DNA of 64,000 nt, taken from Vibrio mediterranei (GTDB lineage Bacteria; Pseudomonadota; Gammaproteobacteria; Enterobacterales; Vibrionaceae). Positions 1 to 8,265 of this stretch are shown piece after piece; within the stretch, counting starts at the first letter, position 1, and each line of letters starts with the position of its first letter. Made by a program: the position numbers and the translations under genes. The notes beneath the pieces are model-generated. The model was not told where the DNA came from, searched no databases, and saw only the letters and a list, made by a program, of their open reading frames with translations. The stretch covers positions 62,001 through 126,000 of the forward strand of contig NZ_FLLQ01000003.1 of NCBI RefSeq assembly GCF_900088415.1, given 5' to 3'.

Positions 1-836
<836 letters not shown>

Positions 837-854
837 TAACGATAGATTATAAAT

Positions 855-887
855 AGCCGAAATCTTAAGGTTTCGGCTTTTTTTTGA
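855..887 (+). terminator. Rho-independent terminator of murA
   Basis: The stem GCCGAAA / TTTCGGC with an eight-base loop is followed by a run of T. It lies 19 bases after the murA stop and overlaps the spurious upstream TTG start of the next frame, which supports the later start chosen for plsC. Confidence 0.88.
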
Positions 888-907
888 AGCCATTAGCGGA
901 GACCAAA

Positions 908-1636
908 ATGGTTGCTTTCCTACGCTGCATTGCAGTGGCGATATTTGCGGTAATTATGTTCGTATTTGGATGTGGTTACTGTTTACTGAGTCCGAGAAAT
1001 CCTAAACACGTGTTTACGTTCGGGCGTTATTTTGGCGCTATGTCGAAGATCTTTGGTATTAAACTCGATCTTCGTTTACCTGAAGATGCCTACAAACGCG
1101 GTCAACACATCTATATCGCTAATCACCAGAACAACTGGGATTTGTTTACGGTATCTTCTGCCGTTACACCAAATGTGGTAACTGTTGGTAAAAAGAGCCT
1201 GCTATGGATGCCATTCTTTGGTCAGCTTTATTATTTAACAGGTAATATTCTGATTGATCGTGCTAACCGCAGTAAAGCGAAAGGTACGATTGACCAAGTT
1301 GTTGATAGCATGAAGAAAAGTAACCTTTCAGTTTGGATGTTCCCGGAAGGTACACGCTCTCGTGGACGCGGCTTATTGCCATTCAAAACGGGTGCTTTTC
1401 ATGCAGCGATTGGGGCAAAGACACCAATCATTCCTATTGTGTGTAGCAGTACGAGCCATCTAAAGCTTAATAAGTGGGATAATGGTCATATCATCGTTGA
1501 GATGCTGCCACCTATCTCTATCGAAGGCTACGGCAAAGAAGATGTGAGAAAACTGGCGAATGTATGCCGAGAGCAGATGGCAGAGAAGCTAGAGCAGCTT
1601 GATGCTGAAGTTGCTGAGTTAAACAGCAAAAAATAA
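908..1636 (+). CDS. plsC: 1-acyl-sn-glycerol-3-phosphate acyltransferase PlsC
   Basis: PlsC acylates lysophosphatidic acid at sn-2 to give phosphatidic acid, at the inner face of the cytoplasmic membrane. The 242-residue protein has a hydrophobic N-terminal segment (about residues 3-25). It has the acyltransferase box NHQNNWD (H73 and D78 of the HX4D motif) and the FPEGTR box (about 145-150). I chose the ATG at 908 because GGAG sits six bases upstream. An in-frame TTG at 884 would lie inside the murA terminator. It ends in a convergent terminator shared with ridA. Confidence 0.92.
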   Translation: MVAFLRCIAVAIFAVIMFVFGCGYCLLSPRNPKHVFTFGRYFGAMSKIFGIKLDLRLPEDAYKRGQHIYIANHQNNWDLFTVSSAVTPNVVTVGKKSLLWMPFFGQLYYLTGNILIDRANRSKAKGTIDQVVDSMKKSNLSVWMFPEGTRSRGRGLLPFKTGAFHAAIGAKTPIIPIVCSSTSHLKLNKWDNGHIIVEMLPPISIEGYGKEDVRKLANVCREQMAEKLEQLDAEVAELNSKK

Positions 1637-1638
1637 CA

Positions 1639-1672
1639 CTAAAAAGGGTTGTCAATGACAACCCTTTTTTAA
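1639..1672. terminator. Bidirectional terminator between plsC and ridA
   Basis: AAAAAGGGTTGTC pairs with GACAACCCTTTTT around a three-base loop. A-rich and T-rich flanks let it work for both converging genes. Confidence 0.88.
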
Positions 1673-1685
1673 TACATAGCAGAAC

Positions 1686-2075
1686 TTACTTACGTACTGC
1701 GATAGCTTCGATTTCAATCTTCACATCTTTAGGAAGACGAGCAACTTCAACACAAGAACGCGCAGGGTAGTTAGCCACTTGGTGCTCGTCAAAGAACTTA
1801 CCATACACTTCGTTTACTGTACCAAAGTCGTTGAGATCTTTAACGAAAACCGTCATTTTTACGATGTCTGAAACCGTTAGGCCAGATGCTTCAACAACTG
1901 CTTTTACGTTGTCTAGAGACTGACGTGCTTGCTCAGCGATATCTTCTGACACTTCACCCGTTTGCGGATTTACTGGGATCTGACCTGAAGTCAGTACCAT
2001 GTTACCAAGGTCGACACCTTGCACGTAAGGACCGATTGCTGCTGGCGCAGATTCTGTATGAAGTACTTTTGTCAT
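1686..2075 (-). CDS. ridA: 2-iminobutanoate/2-iminopropanoate deaminase RidA
   Basis: RidA hydrolyses reactive enamines/imines released by PLP enzymes such as threonine dehydratase, which protects cellular PLP enzymes. The 129-residue protein is almost collinear with E. coli RidA: the signature ARSCVEVARLPK holds the substrate-binding arginine (R106), and GPYVQG and SGQIP are present. The start at 2075 gives the usual family length and has a weak GGA eight to ten bases upstream. An in-frame ATG at 2087 would add MDKT. Position after pyrBI matches E. coli, but a terminator separates it from pyrI, so it probably has its own promoter. Confidence 0.94.
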   Translation of the reverse strand: MTKVLHTESAPAAIGPYVQGVDLGNMVLTSGQIPVNPQTGEVSEDIAEQARQSLDNVKAVVEASGLTVSDIVKMTVFVKDLNDFGTVNEVYGKFFDEHQVANYPARSCVEVARLPKDVKIEIEAIAVRK

Positions 2076-2135
2076 CGTTTTATCCATTGTTCTGTGAATT
2101 CAAAGAGAGTCTAGACTGCCTCTAGGCTCAATAAA

Positions 2136-2166
2136 AATCAAGCCTACAATATGTAGGCTTGATTAA
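2136..2166 (-). terminator. Rho-independent terminator of pyrBI
   Basis: On the minus strand a 13-bp perfect stem (arms at 2136-2148 and 2152-2164) with a three-base loop is followed by TTTATT. It sits 15 bases past the pyrI stop. Confidence 0.87.
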
Positions 2167-2180
2167 TAATCGTGTCATTC

Positions 2181-2642
2181 TTAGCTTTCAGTAACGATCT
2201 CACGCGAATAGACTTTTTCGCAGTATTTGCATTTGAGACGAATGTCTTGATGTTTCTCGAACACCTTGAAGCTACTGTCTACGGGTTCATTGTGAGTAAT
2301 GCAGTTGCTATTAGGGCACTCGAATACTCCCGTGATTGTTTCTGGCAGTTTTAACGCCAGTTTTTTACACACTTCATAGTTTTCAATTTGGTTGACGGTA
2401 GCATGTGGTGCATAGAGTGCCAGCTTGTTCGCTTGTTCTTCAGTGATAAACACGTTCTCTATCTTTAATAGATCCTTACAACCTAATGCTGAAGAAGGAA
2501 GGTTTAGACCAATCGTGACACGCTGTTTGGATTGATCCATAGCGAACAGTTTGAGAACTTTGATGCCAATGTTTGCTGGAATATGGTCGATAACCGTGCC
2601 GTTTTTAATTGCTTCTACTTGCAACTGGGTTTCTTTAGACAT
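2181..2642 (-). CDS. pyrI: Aspartate carbamoyltransferase regulatory chain PyrI
   Basis: PyrI is the zinc-binding regulatory subunit that binds CTP/ATP and holds the PyrB trimers in the allosteric dodecamer. The 153-residue chain is the same length as E. coli PyrI. The four zinc cysteines are C109, C114, C138 and C141 (CPNSNC ... CKYC). The ATG at 2642 has a strong AGGAGG seven bases upstream; a TTG two codons earlier is less likely. It lies 12 bases after pyrB in one operon. Confidence 0.96.
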   Translation of the reverse strand: MSKETQLQVEAIKNGTVIDHIPANIGIKVLKLFAMDQSKQRVTIGLNLPSSALGCKDLLKIENVFITEEQANKLALYAPHATVNQIENYEVCKKLALKLPETITGVFECPNSNCITHNEPVDSSFKVFEKHQDIRLKCKYCEKVYSREIVTES

Positions 2643-2654
2643 GATCAATCCTCC

Positions 2655-3584
2655 TTAAAGCGTTTCGTTTAGAACTAGAGCGAGTAGAGCTTCACGGGCG
2701 TACACACCGTTTTCAGCTTGTTGGAAATAATACGCATAAGGCGTTTTATCTACGTCGACAGTAATCTCGTCAACTCGTGGCAACGGATGAAGCACTTTCA
2801 AGTTATCGCGCGCGCCTTTCAATGTATCAGCAGAGAGAATATAAGCCGATTTAATGTGCGCGTACTCAGACTCATCAAAACGCTCTTTCTGTACTCGCGT
2901 CATGTATAGGACGTCCAGTTCAGATACTACACTTTCCATGTCGGTATGCAGGCTAAATTGGATGCCAGCTTCTTCAAGCTCTTCACAGATATAGTCAGGC
3001 ATCGCAAGTGCATCGGGAGCGATAAAGAAAAAGCGAACGTTATTGAATTTCGCTAGGGCTTGCGTTAACGAGTGTACCGTGCGGCCGTATTTCAAATCAC
3101 CAACAAAGGCAACGTTAATATCATCTAAACGACCCTGGGTTTCGTAGATGCTGTATAGGTCTAGCAGTGTTTGTGTTGGATGTTGGTTGGCGCCATCACC
3201 TGCGTTGATAACTGGCACACCGTTTGAGAATTCAGAAGCCAGACGTGCCGCACCTTCTTGTGGGTGACGCATGACAAACGCATCAACATAAGACGAAATA
3301 ACCTGAACTGAATCTGCCAGTGTTTCACCTTTTTTAGCAAGCGAGGTATTACCACCGCTATCGAAACCAATCACGTCTCCGCCGATACGTTGAATGGCGG
3401 TTTCAAATGACAGACGCGTACGTGTTGAAGGTTCAAAGAAACAGCTAGCAACAACCTTGTTTTTGATGAGTTCAGGTTGAGGGTTTGATTTTAGTTGACC
3501 GGCTGTCTGTACAATGAGTTCTAGCTCATCACGTGACAACTCTGGAATTGAGATAATGTGCTTTTGAAAGAGCGTATTCGCCAT
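2655..3584 (-). CDS. pyrB: Aspartate carbamoyltransferase catalytic subunit PyrB
   Basis: PyrB makes carbamoyl-aspartate from carbamoyl phosphate and aspartate, the first committed step of pyrimidine synthesis. The 309-residue protein carries the carbamoyl-phosphate motif PSTRTR (residues 52-57) and HPTQ. The start MANTLFQ at 3584 gives the family length and has GGGAAG upstream. A longer in-frame extension would run back through the leader and is rejected. Expression is expected to depend on the upstream leader peptide and attenuator. Confidence 0.96.
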   Translation of the reverse strand: MANTLFQKHIISIPELSRDELELIVQTAGQLKSNPQPELIKNKVVASCFFEPSTRTRLSFETAIQRIGGDVIGFDSGGNTSLAKKGETLADSVQVISSYVDAFVMRHPQEGAARLASEFSNGVPVINAGDGANQHPTQTLLDLYSIYETQGRLDDINVAFVGDLKYGRTVHSLTQALAKFNNVRFFFIAPDALAMPDYICEELEEAGIQFSLHTDMESVVSELDVLYMTRVQKERFDESEYAHIKSAYILSADTLKGARDNLKVLHPLPRVDEITVDVDKTPYAYYFQQAENGVYAREALLALVLNETL

Positions 3585-3671
3585 GTTTATCTTCCCTATA
3601 GTTAAAACCAGACCAGATGGATATTCCAAGTGCGAAAGGCGTACGCTCAATCACAGCTAGGAATGCAGGCA

Positions 3672-3697
3672 TAAAAAAAACCCCCATAATGGGAGGT
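3672..3697 (-). terminator. Transcription attenuator of the pyrBI operon
   Basis: Read on the minus strand, CTCCC-ATTAT-GGGGG is followed directly by eight T. It lies immediately after the stop codon of the leader peptide and about 90 bases before pyrB, the layout of a UTP-sensitive attenuator. Confidence 0.85.
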
Positions 3698-3784
3698 TTA
3701 GTAATCAACAGGAAATAATAACGGTGCGTGATAAGCAAAAAGCTTATCGAGAGCGTGATGTGTTGTAAAACTCGCTTGCGCCAT
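3698..3784 (-). CDS. pyrL: Putative pyrBI operon leader peptide (PyrL-like, 28 aa)
   Basis: A 28-codon frame starts with ATG at 3784 (GGGGAA, six bases spacing) and stops at the foot of the attenuator hairpin. The peptide begins MAQASFTTHH and ends LLFPVDY. Inside the frame lies a perfect 7-bp hairpin with an all-T loop (3730-3748, GATAAGC/GCTTATC), followed by a U-rich stretch: the expected pause site. By analogy with E. coli pyrBI, low UTP would stall polymerase there, let the translating ribosome catch up and block the terminator. The peptide shows no clear similarity to E. coli PyrL; the assignment rests on architecture. Confidence 0.78.
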   Translation of the reverse strand: MAQASFTTHHALDKLFAYHAPLLFPVDY

Positions 3785-3812
3785 TGATTGTTCCCCAGAC
3801 AAATTGCGGAGA

Positions 3813-3840
3813 ATTATACGCCTAAAAATCGTGAGCGCAA
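3813..3840 (-). promoter_or_regulatory. Sigma-70 promoter of pyrL-pyrBI
   Basis: Minus-strand -35 TTGCGC (3835-3840), 16-base spacer, perfect -10 TATAAT (3813-3818). Transcription would start about 20 bases before the leader-peptide ATG. Confidence 0.75.
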
Positions 3841-3884
3841 GCGATTACATCAAAGGTTTATCGTTAAACTGCAAGTGAATTTGA

Positions 3885-4889
3885 CTAGCTGCCTAATGTG
3901 GCGACCATGACGGCTTTGATGGTGTGCATTCGGTTTTCGGCTTCATCGAACACGATGGAGTAATCCGACTCGAATACATCATTTGTGACTTCGAGACCAT
4001 TCAAGCCATATTTTTCGGCGATTTCTTTACCTATTGTGGTTTGGTCATCATGAAAAGCAGGTAAGCAGTGCATAAATTTCACATCTTTGTTATTGGTAGC
4101 TTTAATCATATCCATGTTTACCTGATACGGTTTCATTAAGGCAATACGCTCTTCCCACGCCGAGGCTGACTCGCCCATAGAGACCCAAACGTCCGTATAC
4201 AAGAAGTCACAATCGGCTACACCTTGTTGTACGTCCTCGGTGAGAGTAATCGAAGCATCTGTTGATAATGCGATGGTCTGACATTCATCAACGAGGCTTT
4301 GCTCTGGCCAAAAAGCTTTTGGCGCAACCAAACGAATATCCATTCCCATTTTTGCGGCCCCGACCATTAGAGAGTTCCCCATGTTGTTGCGAGCATCCCC
4401 TAAGTAGGCAAATTTAATTTGGTGTAATAACTTGCCTTTGCCGTGCTCTAACATGGTTAAAAAGTCAGCGAGAATTTGCGTTGGGTGGAATTCATTGGTT
4501 AAACCGTTCCAAACAGGTACGCCAGCGTGAGCGCCTAGCTCTTCAACGATATCTTGTCCAAAACCACGATACTCAATGCCATCGTACATACGACCTAGTA
4601 CACGAGCCGTGTCTTTCATCGATTCCTTATGGCCTATTTGGGAGCCGGAAGGGCCAATATAAGAGACTTGAGCACCTTGATCAAAAGCGGCAACTTCAAA
4701 AGCACATCGGGTACGAGTCGAGGCTTTTTCGAAGATCAATGCGATGTTTTTCCCTACCAGTTTTTTTTGCTCAGTGCCGGCATATTTAGCGGCTTTAAGA
4801 TCTTTAGACAGGTCGAGAAGAAACTGAATCTCTTTTGGTGAATAGTCGAGAAGCTTGAGAAAATTCCTATTTCGTAAGTTGTAAGCCAT
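3885..4889 (-). CDS. argF: Ornithine carbamoyltransferase
   Basis: The enzyme makes citrulline from ornithine and carbamoyl phosphate in arginine synthesis. The 334-residue protein shows STRTR (57-61), HPTQ (135-138), the ornithine loop SMG (237-239) and HCLP (274-277), all complete. Tandem ARG boxes over its promoter indicate ArgR repression, so I favour an anabolic role, though the adjacent arginine deiminase gene leaves a catabolic role open. No terminator is visible between its stop and the pyr promoter 70 bases downstream, so some transcripts may read into the pyr leader. Confidence 0.95.
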   Translation of the reverse strand: MAYNLRNRNFLKLLDYSPKEIQFLLDLSKDLKAAKYAGTEQKKLVGKNIALIFEKASTRTRCAFEVAAFDQGAQVSYIGPSGSQIGHKESMKDTARVLGRMYDGIEYRGFGQDIVEELGAHAGVPVWNGLTNEFHPTQILADFLTMLEHGKGKLLHQIKFAYLGDARNNMGNSLMVGAAKMGMDIRLVAPKAFWPEQSLVDECQTIALSTDASITLTEDVQQGVADCDFLYTDVWVSMGESASAWEERIALMKPYQVNMDMIKATNNKDVKFMHCLPAFHDDQTTIGKEIAEKYGLNGLEVTNDVFESDYSIVFDEAENRMHTIKAVMVATLGS

Positions 4890-4922
4890 GATTCGTACCC
4901 TTTTATTTAGTTTCTTGGTTTA

Positions 4923-4963
4923 TTTATACATAAAAATTCTTTTATTGTGAATAAATATTTTAA
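4923..4963 (-). promoter_or_regulatory. argF promoter with tandem ARG boxes
   Basis: Minus-strand -35 TTCACA (4946-4951), 17-base spacer, -10 TATAAA (4923-4928). Two ARG-box-like 18-bp sites overlap it: about 4946-4963 (core TGAATAAATATTTT) and 4925-4942 (core TACATAAAAATTCT). Their centres are 21 bp apart, which is the spacing ArgR hexamers use in E. coli. Confidence 0.72.
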
Positions 4964-4973
4964 TTTAATGCAA

Positions 4974-4996
4974 AAAAAGCCCCTAATAGGGGCGTT
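4974..4996 (-). terminator. Rho-independent terminator of arcA
   Basis: Minus strand GCCCCTA-TTAGGGGC followed by TTTTTTT, just past the arcA stop and abutting the argF control region, so the two genes appear to be separate transcription units. Confidence 0.85.
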
Positions 4997-5012
4997 TGAT
5001 AAATAATTATGT

Positions 5013-6233
5013 TTATATGCCATCTCGTTCGATTGGACAGCTCATACAACGGGCTCCGCCCCGACCACGTCCTAGCTCATTACCTGGGATGGTTAGGACC
5101 TGAATGCCCGCTTTGTCATACTTTTCATTAGTATACACATTTCTCTCGTAGCCGATAACGACACCGGGTTTGACGGTGAGCACATTGTTAGCATCATTCC
5201 ATTGCTCACGTTCTGCTTCGTAGTTATCACCACCCGTAGTGATGATCTTCAATTGATCAACGTTAAGCGCACTTTCTAGGGCTTTAAGATAGTTAGGTAA
5301 TTTTTCAACTTGCATTTGGCCTTTACTGTCGGCGGTTAGACGCCAAGTATCCAGTTTGTCGTTGATGATCTCTGGGTACACTGAGAAGGTATCCACGTCC
5401 ATATGAGTCATAACGGTATCAAGATGCATGCAAGAGCGATGTTTCGGAAGGTCAATGGCAATGACCTGAGACGCTTGTCCGGATTTAAATAGATTCGCCG
5501 CCAAGTTTTCCACGCCCTGTGGGGTGGTGCGCTCAGAGATACCAATTAATACAGCACCTTTACCAATAACAAGAACGTCACCGCCCTCGATGTTGGCGTT
5601 ATCATAATGAAGATCTTCATCGCCGAAATATTTAATGAAGTCTTGACCTGCGAAGGTTGGATGCCAGCGATAAATAGCTCTTAGATGATTTGTCTCGCGT
5701 TGACGAGCGGGCTTCATCATTGGGTTCAACGATACGCCACCATACACCCAGCAAGAGGTATCACGGGTGAAAAGGTGGTTTGGCAGTGGCTCAATGACAA
5801 AATCAAGCGGCTTACTCATCTTTTGTAATATAGAAGGGGTTTTGATTGGTAGCTCAGAGTATGCGAGGCCGCCCAACAAAATAGTTGCTAAGTGCTCGTC
5901 GTCCATTTCTGTCAGATAGTTACGAAGTTCGTTAGCGAAGATAGGACCATAACGGAAATCAGAAATCTGCGTTTCGAGAAGCCATTCCTTCGCTTCAGGG
6001 ACGGCAAGAGTCTCTACTAATAAATCGTGAAGCAGCAGTACTTCCACATCTTGGCTGCGTAATGTATTGGCAAAAGCGTCATGCTCTTCACCAGCGGCTT
6101 CTACAGCCAGTACATCATCAAACAGTAGTTCATGGCAGTTTGATGGCGTGAGGTGGGTTAGGGCGCGTTCTGGACGGTTTAACAATACACGGCGTAACTG
6201 GCCTACTTCCGACCCAACGTACAACTTACTCAT
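5013..6233 (-). CDS. arcA: Arginine deiminase
   Basis: The enzyme hydrolyses arginine to citrulline and ammonia, the first step of the ADI pathway used for anaerobic ATP and acid resistance. The 406-residue protein has all expected catalytic residues: D158 (FTRD), E216 (EGGD), H270 and D272 ([10 protein letters not shown]) and the nucleophile C396 in GGARCMSC. It lies upstream of argF, whose enzyme could split the citrulline, but no carbamate kinase gene (arcC) is in the window. Its start has a GGAA about eight bases upstream. Confidence 0.95.
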   Translation of the reverse strand: MSKLYVGSEVGQLRRVLLNRPERALTHLTPSNCHELLFDDVLAVEAAGEEHDAFANTLRSQDVEVLLLHDLLVETLAVPEAKEWLLETQISDFRYGPIFANELRNYLTEMDDEHLATILLGGLAYSELPIKTPSILQKMSKPLDFVIEPLPNHLFTRDTSCWVYGGVSLNPMMKPARQRETNHLRAIYRWHPTFAGQDFIKYFGDEDLHYDNANIEGGDVLVIGKGAVLIGISERTTPQGVENLAANLFKSGQASQVIAIDLPKHRSCMHLDTVMTHMDVDTFSVYPEIINDKLDTWRLTADSKGQMQVEKLPNYLKALESALNVDQLKIITTGGDNYEAEREQWNDANNVLTVKPGVVIGYERNVYTNEKYDKAGIQVLTIPGNELGRGRGGARCMSCPIERDGI

Positions 6234-6796
6234 TGTGATTCCTTTCAGTTTTGATTGCGCTATTTATGACAAGCTTGTTATCAAGATGCAAGTCAAAATG
6301 TCAGTGTTTGTTACTGCGAAAGCTTAAAATTGCAGTGATATTGTGGATTTAAGTAGAGAAATGCAGATAAAGTTTTTATGAGAGAGTTGTGCTAGTTTCT
6401 GTGAATTCTTGCTTGAGTATGCAGGCCTCTTGAGCAGTTTCAATACAATATTCATGAGTGATATTTGCATAAAAAAACGAAAATTTGCAGAAAATATTGG
6501 GTATTGTGACTAAAGCAAAACCAGGTCAAACTTAAGAATAGAGTGTTTGATATGCAAAATTGCCTCATAACCTTTCTGGGCGATTGTTGCTGATTAGCTA
6601 TGGCTTTTGTCTAAGTTTATGCTGAAATCAGAGGTAAGTAATGAAATGTTAAAATTATGTTTCTGTGATCTCGATCTTGCTCGGTTTGAGTTCGATAACT
6701 GAAAAATAGTCAGGAAAGATCTCGGATTGATCTTTCGATTTCAGCTGACTTCTCGTATCATTCATGCCGATAACCTATTTATAGCTGGAGCACTTT
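6234..6796. other. 563-bp intergenic region between divergent arcA and rraB
   Basis: No convincing gene is seen. The part nearest arcA has a 10-bp palindrome ACAAGCTTGT (6269-6278) and a TTGAC half-site that resembles an FNR or ArcR-type site only weakly. The part nearest rraB holds a long imperfect inverted repeat (about 6709-6754). The sequence is AT-rich with no ribosome-binding-site-led frame above 15 codons. Confidence 0.5.
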
Positions 6797-7213
6797 ATGT
6801 CTCAACAAGATGAGTATATGTCCGTTGAAGATTTGATCGAAATTCAAAAGGAAGAAACTCGCGATATCATTCAGGCCTTAATTGAAGATGGAAGTGATCC
6901 AGAGGCATTGTATGAGATCGAACACCACCTGTTTGCTGAAGATTTCGATCGTCTAGAGAAGGCGGTTGTTGAAGCGTTCAAAATGGGCTTCGAAGTGCTA
7001 GAAGCGGAAGAGACCGAAGACGAAGACGGTAACAAACTGTTGTGCTGCGACGCGACAATGGAATCGACTCTGAATGCAGAGCAAATTGACGCACAAGTTG
7101 AAAAGCTAGTGCACTTAGCTGAGAAGTACGACATCATCTATGACGGTTGGGGTACATACTACGAGGGCGAAGATGCTCTTTATACCGATGAAGATGAAGG
7201 CGACGAAGAGTAA
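6797..7213 (+). CDS. rraB: Regulator of ribonuclease E activity RraB
   Basis: RraB binds RNase E and changes degradosome make-up and RNA decay. The 138-residue, very acidic protein ends in a run rich in D and E. It matches the family in [28 protein letters not shown] and YYEGEDALY segments. GGAG lies seven bases before the ATG. In E. coli it also sits beside an ornithine carbamoyltransferase gene (argI-yjgD), which supports the call. Confidence 0.93.
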   Translation: MSQQDEYMSVEDLIEIQKEETRDIIQALIEDGSDPEALYEIEHHLFAEDFDRLEKAVVEAFKMGFEVLEAEETEDEDGNKLLCCDATMESTLNAEQIDAQVEKLVHLAEKYDIIYDGWGTYYEGEDALYTDEDEGDEE

Positions 7214-7229
7214 GCCTTAATTGTTGTTG

Positions 7230-7255
7230 AAAGGCCAGCTTAGCTGGCCTTTTTG
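7230..7255 (+). terminator. Rho-independent terminator of rraB
   Basis: AAAGGCCAGC-TTA-GCTGGCCTTT followed by TT, 16 bases after the stop codon. Confidence 0.88.
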
Positions 7256-7333
7256 CTATCTGGTGGGTTCAACTATCTTTCGATAACGGATTTGATTATA
7301 CTGCGCTAAATATGATCTAGGTCAATTCACACC

Positions 7334-8134
7334 ATGAAAAAGAATTTGGCTGGCCTATGGCAGCTGTCCCCACTTACTGATCTCTCTATACCTCAAGATG
7401 ATCTCTCTTTCCCAGGCGCTTTAAGTCAGGTCTTACCTTCAGAGCTTACCGAAGAAATGATTGCCAACCAAGAATGGCACCTCATGCATGACTTTGAGTT
7501 AACGGAAGAAGAGTTGCAGAATCCGGCGGTCGATTTGGTGGTCGGTGGTGTTGAGCATTATGCAGAAATTCGTATTAATGGTCGTGCAGTGTTGGATTGT
7601 GATGGCAGTGAAGCGACGTATCGTCGCGAAGTAAGAGCCCATTTACAACAGGGACCCAATCGCATTGAAATCTTGTTCTTAGAGTATGATGAAGAAGACT
7701 TGTTGATTGATCTTGATGAAGCGCCGCAGTGTTCTTTATCTGTTACCAAACCTGCAACCGAGACACGTATCGGTGTATGGCAAATGCCTTATTTGCAATT
7801 TATTCCACATGTTAGGTTAGAGCATGTAGCAATGGAACAGATCTGGCACCATGGTGGTGGCTGTGAGTTTAAAGTCGACCTTCATTATCGTACCTACCGT
7901 GCAGGTTTAGTATCAGCGTCAGTCAGATTTAACGGTATGACATTACATTTGCCTATTGATGTTCGAGCACATCAAGCATCGGCTCTGTTTCAGGTTGAAG
8001 CACCTAAATATGCTGATCCGAGTCAGCCTAATCCAGATGACTTGTACAGTCTGATAGTAAATTTAGATGGGCAAGTGCAGGAATTTGGTGTGGCGTTAAG
8101 TCAATCACTTTGCGTGACTCATGTAGCTATGTAG
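7334..8134 (+). CDS. Beta-mannosidase-like sugar-binding-domain protein without catalytic domain
   Basis: The 266-residue protein resembles the N-terminal jelly-roll (galactose-binding-like) domain of family 2 glycoside hydrolases, especially beta-mannosidases. It has LAGLWQL at the start, the VGGVEHYAEIRINGR strand-turn-strand (about 69-84), GPNRIEILF, and GVWQMPYLQF (about 147-156, cf. GIWRPVYL). After that comes the start of a second beta domain, then the frame stops. The TIM-barrel with acid/base and nucleophile glutamates is absent. There is no signal peptide, so it is probably cytoplasmic. Function unknown: it could bind carbohydrate or be a repurposed scaffold. It stands alone between rraB and mutS. 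Confidence 0.7.
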   Translation: MKKNLAGLWQLSPLTDLSIPQDDLSFPGALSQVLPSELTEEMIANQEWHLMHDFELTEEELQNPAVDLVVGGVEHYAEIRINGRAVLDCDGSEATYRREVRAHLQQGPNRIEILFLEYDEEDLLIDLDEAPQCSLSVTKPATETRIGVWQMPYLQFIPHVRLEHVAMEQIWHHGGGCEFKVDLHYRTYRAGLVSASVRFNGMTLHLPIDVRAHQASALFQVEAPKYADPSQPNPDDLYSLIVNLDGQVQEFGVALSQSLCVTHVAM

Positions 8135-8265
8135 CTATGAAGTTATGTAGCGATATAGTCTTATTTGTTATCTGGCATTCAACATTGCTAGTTATGACAA
8201 TTATGAGTGCATAATCAAGTTTGCTCTCTTGCTAAAAATCTCAACAAGAGAGCAAGTCGTTACTT

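Noticed and set aside
3529..3738. 69-residue minus-strand frame through the pyr attenuator and the pyrB start
   Set aside because: It needs a TTG start, lacks a ribosome site and overlaps pyrB; the 28-codon ATG frame fits the leader role much better.
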